From Erythrobacter sp. UBA3075 (GTDB lineage: Bacteria > Pseudomonadota > Alphaproteobacteria > Sphingomonadales > Sphingomonadaceae), in assembly GCA_002367375.1 (NCBI GenBank), contig DFBR01000157.1, positions 1 to 8,846 on the forward strand: a stretch of 8,846 bases of DNA. Reading direction: 5' to 3'. The translations under genes and the position numbers were made by a program. Within the stretch, counting starts at the first letter, position 1. Every line of letters starts with the position of its first letter. The notes beneath the pieces were generated by a model, which was given only the letters and a program-made list of their open reading frames with translations, made no database searches and was not told where the DNA came from. Shown one piece after another: positions 6,416-8,846 of the stretch.

Positions 6416-7747
6416 TTAAACGGCTTCGAGTGCCTGTTCAAAGTCGGCGATCAGATCATCCGGGTCTTCGATACCGATGGAAATGCGCACCAGATTGTCA
6501 CTGATGCCAAGTTCCGCACGGCGCTCTTCGGCGACCGAGAGATGCGTCATGCTGGCCGGGTGGCTGGCGAGCGTTTCGGTCCCGCCAAGGCTGACCGCCA
6601 GCTTGGCGACTTTCAGCGCATCGAGGAAGCGGAAGCATTCCTCTTCGCCGCCCTTGATGAAGGCAGAAAAGGTCGAGCCTGCACCAAGGCAGTGGCGATC
6701 ATAGATGTCCTGCTGGCGCGCATCGTCGATCATGCCGAGATAGCCGAGCCCTTCGATCTTGGGATGTTTGCTGAGCATCTCGCATACCTTGGCGGCATTC
6801 TCGCCCGCGCGCTGCATTCGCAACTCCACGGTTTCGAGGCTGCGCAGTAGCATCCATGCGGTGTGCGGATCGGCAATGCCGCCCATGGTGTTGCGCAGCG
6901 CGCGGATCGCGTTGATCCATTTCTTCGCGCCGGACACACTGCCGGCAACCAGATCCGAATGGCCACCAACATATTTGGTGAGCGAGTAGACCACCAGATC
7001 AGCGCCTTGCTCCAGTGGGCGCTGCCACAGCGGCCCAAGGAAAGTATTATCGATGGCGATGGGGCAGCGCTCAGCATCGAAATGCGCATCGCGCGCTTCC
7101 TTCACCGCCTCGATATCGACCAGCGCATTGGTTGGATTGCCGGGGCTTTCGAGGTAGATCAGCGGCACCTCGCCACCCTGTTCCTCGGCCTTGGCTTTGG
7201 CTTCGCGCATTACCGCGTCCAGCTCTTCACGGCTCGCTCCGGCAGGGAAGGCGATATAGGTGACGCCGTATTTCGCCATGACCTTGGCGACGAAGCCTTC
7301 GGATGCGGCGTAAAGCGGGCCGGAATGCACGATTACATCGCCCGCATTGCACGCGGCAAGGATCAGCACGGCAATCGCGGTCATCCCGCTGGAGAAGCAC
7401 AGCGCGTCTTCCGCCCCGTCCCAGATAGCAAGGCGATCTTCGAGGATTTCCTGATTCGGCCCATTGAAGCGCGAATAGACAAGGCCTTCCGCGCCGCCGG
7501 GGCGCTTGCCGGTGATGCCTTCAAAATGGCGCTTGCCTGCCGCAGCATTTTCAAACGCAAAGGTGCTGGTGAGGAAGATCGGGGCCTTCAGCGAGCCTTC
7601 GGACAGCGCCGGGTCAAAACCGTGGCCCATCATCAGCGTGGCAGGCTTCAGCTGGCGGCCACCAATCGTGGTGACTTCAGGCTTGGGCTTACGGCGCGGG
7701 GTAGGGGTGTCGACTGCGTTCAGCGGATCGTTCTTATCGTCGGCCAT
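6416..7747 (-). CDS. Cystathionine gamma-synthase family PLP enzyme
   Basis: A 443-residue cytoplasmic enzyme of the Cys/Met-metabolism PLP family (fold type I, gamma-elimination/replacement). Key features are intact: YSR at 91-93 (phosphate contact from the neighbouring subunit), SSGM at 119-122, the catalytic-site Tyr146 in GPLYAAS, ESPGNPT at 200-206, IDNT with Asp233 holding the pyridine nitrogen, and SLTKYVGGHSD with the PLP-linking Lys258. The C-terminal SLGGTETLASHPASMTH is also typical. The family covers cystathionine synthase, cystathionine lyase, O-acyl-homoserine sulfhydrylase and methionine gamma-lyase. The cysteine next to the active-site Tyr of methionine gamma-lyase is replaced by Ala, which argues against that activity, but the substrate is not settled, so no symbol is given. 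It is longer than usual (about 390-400) because of a charged 30-residue N-terminal extension and an insert near residues 70-90. The ribosome binding site (AGGAAGGA) is 10 bases before ATG and lies in a hairpin. Confidence 0.93.
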   Translation of the reverse strand: MADDKNDPLNAVDTPTPRRKPKPEVTTIGGRQLKPATLMMGHGFDPALSEGSLKAPIFLTSTFAFENAAAGKRHFEGITGKRPGGAEGLVYSRFNGPNQEILEDRLAIWDGAEDALCFSSGMTAIAVLILAACNAGDVIVHSGPLYAASEGFVAKVMAKYGVTYIAFPAGASREELDAVMREAKAKAEEQGGEVPLIYLESPGNPTNALVDIEAVKEARDAHFDAERCPIAIDNTFLGPLWQRPLEQGADLVVYSLTKYVGGHSDLVAGSVSGAKKWINAIRALRNTMGGIADPHTAWMLLRSLETVELRMQRAGENAAKVCEMLSKHPKIEGLGYLGMIDDARQQDIYDRHCLGAGSTFSAFIKGGEEECFRFLDALKVAKLAVSLGGTETLASHPASMTHLSVAEERRAELGISDNLVRISIGIEDPDDLIADFEQALEAV

Positions 7748-7863
7748 GAGACTGGCGTCCTTCCTTCAAACAAGGCTCCCAGGAAGGCAGGAGCTGATTG
7801 GCAGCCGGGGCACCCGTTCCTAACCTCCGCAGGAACGCTTCTCCGCCGGGCGGCCTAGTTTCA
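7748..7863 (-). promoter_or_regulatory. Highly structured 5' leader of the PLP-enzyme gene
   Basis: Reading the minus strand toward the gene, five hairpins can be drawn in about 110 bases: CCGC/GCGG (7843-7853), CGTTCCT/AGGAACG (7831-7837 with 7815-7821), CGGG-TGC-CCCG (7806-7816, sharing two bases with the previous one), GCTCC/GGAGC (7790-7794 with 7775-7779), and CCTTCCT/AGGAAGG (7781-7787 with 7759-7765). The last covers the ribosome binding site and cannot form together with the fourth. That arrangement is what a translation-controlling RNA switch would look like. It does not match the SAM-I, SAM-II or SAH riboswitch consensus as I remember them. Its function is inference. Confidence 0.45.
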
Positions 7864-7869
7864 GGTGTA

Positions 7870-7896
7870 ATTATATTCCTGCAGCGATTCCCGCAA
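7870..7896 (-). promoter_or_regulatory. Probable promoter of the PLP-enzyme gene
   Basis: On the minus strand TATAAT (7870-7875) is a perfect -10 box. TTGCGG (7891-7896) is a moderate -35 box with a short 15-base spacer. It starts just after the transporter stop codon, so the enzyme gene can be transcribed independently. The start site would be near 7863. Confidence 0.6.
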
Positions 7897-7899
7897 GCC

Positions 7900-8846
7900 T
7901 CAGCCGACCAACGGGGCGATGGCAAAGACAGCGCCAACGATCAGGAAAATTCCAATGATGTCGAGCGCGAGGCCTGCCTTGATAAGGCGTGGCAGGGCGA
8001 TGCGTCCGGTCGACCAGGCGATCGCATTCGGTCCGGTTCCGGCAGGCAGGACAAAGCCCCAGCTTGCCGCCAGCGCGACCGGCATGGCGAGCAGCAGCAC
8101 GACCTCGCTTCCGGCATCTCCGCTGATCGCGACAGCCAGCGCCGCTACCACGGGCATGAAGCCACTGGCGGTCGCGACATTGCTGGCAAACTCGGTAATC
8201 AGCACCACCATCGCCACCAGCGCCAGCGCGATCACGATGATTGGCAGGGGGGCGAGCGGCAGCAAGGCATTGCCCAGCCACTCGGCCAGCCCGGTGCGGG
8301 TCATCGCGCCCGCCAGCGCCAGTCCGCCGCCGAACATCATCAGCACATCCCACGGCGCACGGTTCGCCTCGCGCCATTCGAGCAGGCGGCGACCCGTCCC
8401 ATCGGGCAGGGTGAACAGCAGAAAGCTTGCGGCAATTGCCACCGTGCCATCGGTCAGCGATCCGGCAGGGAAATAAGGCGTGACAAACCCGCGCAGCATC
8501 CATGCGACAAAGGTGATGACGATAACCGGGACCAGCCGCCGTTCTGCCTCGCTCCACGGACCATGCGGCGCGATGGCTTTGCGCGCGGCGGCAACATCGA
8601 AAGGATGCTCGGCAATTTTCTGCACTTTCGCGATGATGAAAGCCGCGATCGGAATACCGATGATGGCGAGCGGCACGCCGAAGGCCGCCCACAGCGCAAA
8701 GCTGATCTCGATCCCCGAAATCTCGCGCAGCAATTCTACCCCGATGGCATTGGTCGGCGATCCGATGATGGTGCCGAGCCCGCCAATGCTCGCGGCAAAG
8801 GCGAGGCCCATTGGCAGCGCACCGAAGAGGCCTTCCTTCTGGCCTA
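7900..8846 (-). CDS. DASS (SLC13)-family anion symporter, C-terminal part
   Basis: The frame runs from the window edge (beginning GQKEGLFGALPMGLAF when the upstream codons are read) to TGA at 7900-7902, giving at least 315 residues with the N-terminus missing; the ATG at 8811 is probably internal. It is a multi-pass inner-membrane protein with about seven hydrophobic segments here. Two pseudo-repeat signatures of divalent anion:Na+ symporters are seen: SIGGLGTIIGSPTNAIG near the start of the visible part, and ITEFASNVATASGFMPVV followed by LPAGTGPNAIAWSTGRI near the end. Members carry dicarboxylates (succinate, malate), citrate or sulfate; the substrate cannot be decided here. The second substrate/sodium motif, usually SNT, reads SNV. 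It is on the same strand as the PLP-enzyme gene downstream, but that gene has its own promoter. Confidence 0.88.
   Translation of the reverse strand, partial: GQKEGLFGALPMGLAFAASIGGLGTIIGSPTNAIGVELLREISGIEISFALWAAFGVPLAIIGIPIAAFIIAKVQKIAEHPFDVAAARKAIAPHGPWSEAERRLVPVIVITFVAWMLRGFVTPYFPAGSLTDGTVAIAASFLLFTLPDGTGRRLLEWREANRAPWDVLMMFGGGLALAGAMTRTGLAEWLGNALLPLAPLPIIVIALALVAMVVLITEFASNVATASGFMPVVAALAVAISGDAGSEVVLLLAMPVALAASWGFVLPAGTGPNAIAWSTGRIALPRLIKAGLALDIIGIFLIVGAVFAIAPLVG

Noticed and set aside
6863..7858. 331-codon open frame on the plus strand opposite the PLP-enzyme gene
   Set aside because: The minus-strand protein has every catalytic motif of its family; the plus frame has no recognisable domain and runs through the promoter-side leader.
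7748..7863. Known SAM-I, SAM-II or SAH riboswitch in the PLP-enzyme leader
   Set aside because: The conserved core sequences of those classes, as I remember them, are not present; only a covariance-model search could settle this.
7919..8476. 185-codon plus-strand frame opposite the transporter
   Set aside because: Low-complexity Ala/Ser/Pro composition mirrored from a membrane-protein coding strand; no supporting signals.

Overview
This is a gene-dense, GC-rich chromosomal segment from a Gram-negative bacterium. The likely source is an alphaproteobacterium of the Sphingomonadales (Erythrobacteraceae-like). The basis is the style of the Tol-Pal proteins, a J-domain protein of an alphaproteobacterial type, and Thr-Pro linkers in envelope proteins. 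There is no rRNA or other decisive marker, so the taxonomy is inference. No mobile element, tRNA, rRNA or CRISPR array was seen.

Layout: (1) Positions 1-2634 (+) hold the end of a tol-pal operon: a 5'-truncated tolA, tolB (its start overlaps the tolA stop as TGATG) and pal with a strong ribosome binding site. Together they form the trans-envelope machine that tethers the outer membrane to peptidoglycan and constricts it at division. (2) 2635-2820 (-) encodes a 61-residue predicted secreted protein convergent with pal. (3) 2821-3011 is a divergent intergenic stretch ending in two micro-ORFs chained by stop/start overlaps into (4) a J-domain co-chaperone-like gene (3012-3539, +). (5) After a perfect 8-bp palindrome (3558-3576) comes a MASE1 membrane sensor histidine kinase (3650-5332, +) with no response regulator beside it. 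(6) Convergent with it is an acidic lipoprotein of unknown function (5342-6313, -). (7) Upstream of that on the same strand is a Cys/Met-metabolism PLP enzyme of the cystathionine gamma-synthase family (6416-7747, -), preceded by a TATAAT promoter and a strongly folding leader of about 115 nt whose hairpin covers the ribosome binding site. (8) The window ends inside a DASS/SLC13-type anion transporter (7900-8846, -, N-terminus missing).

Most of the content is ordinary core-genome material. The points most worth a second look are the structured leader before the PLP enzyme, the chained micro-ORFs before the J-domain gene, the palindrome before the orphan kinase, the lysine-free lipoprotein, and the repeated use of Thr-Pro tethers in three envelope proteins. 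No evidence of a wholly new multi-gene system was found.
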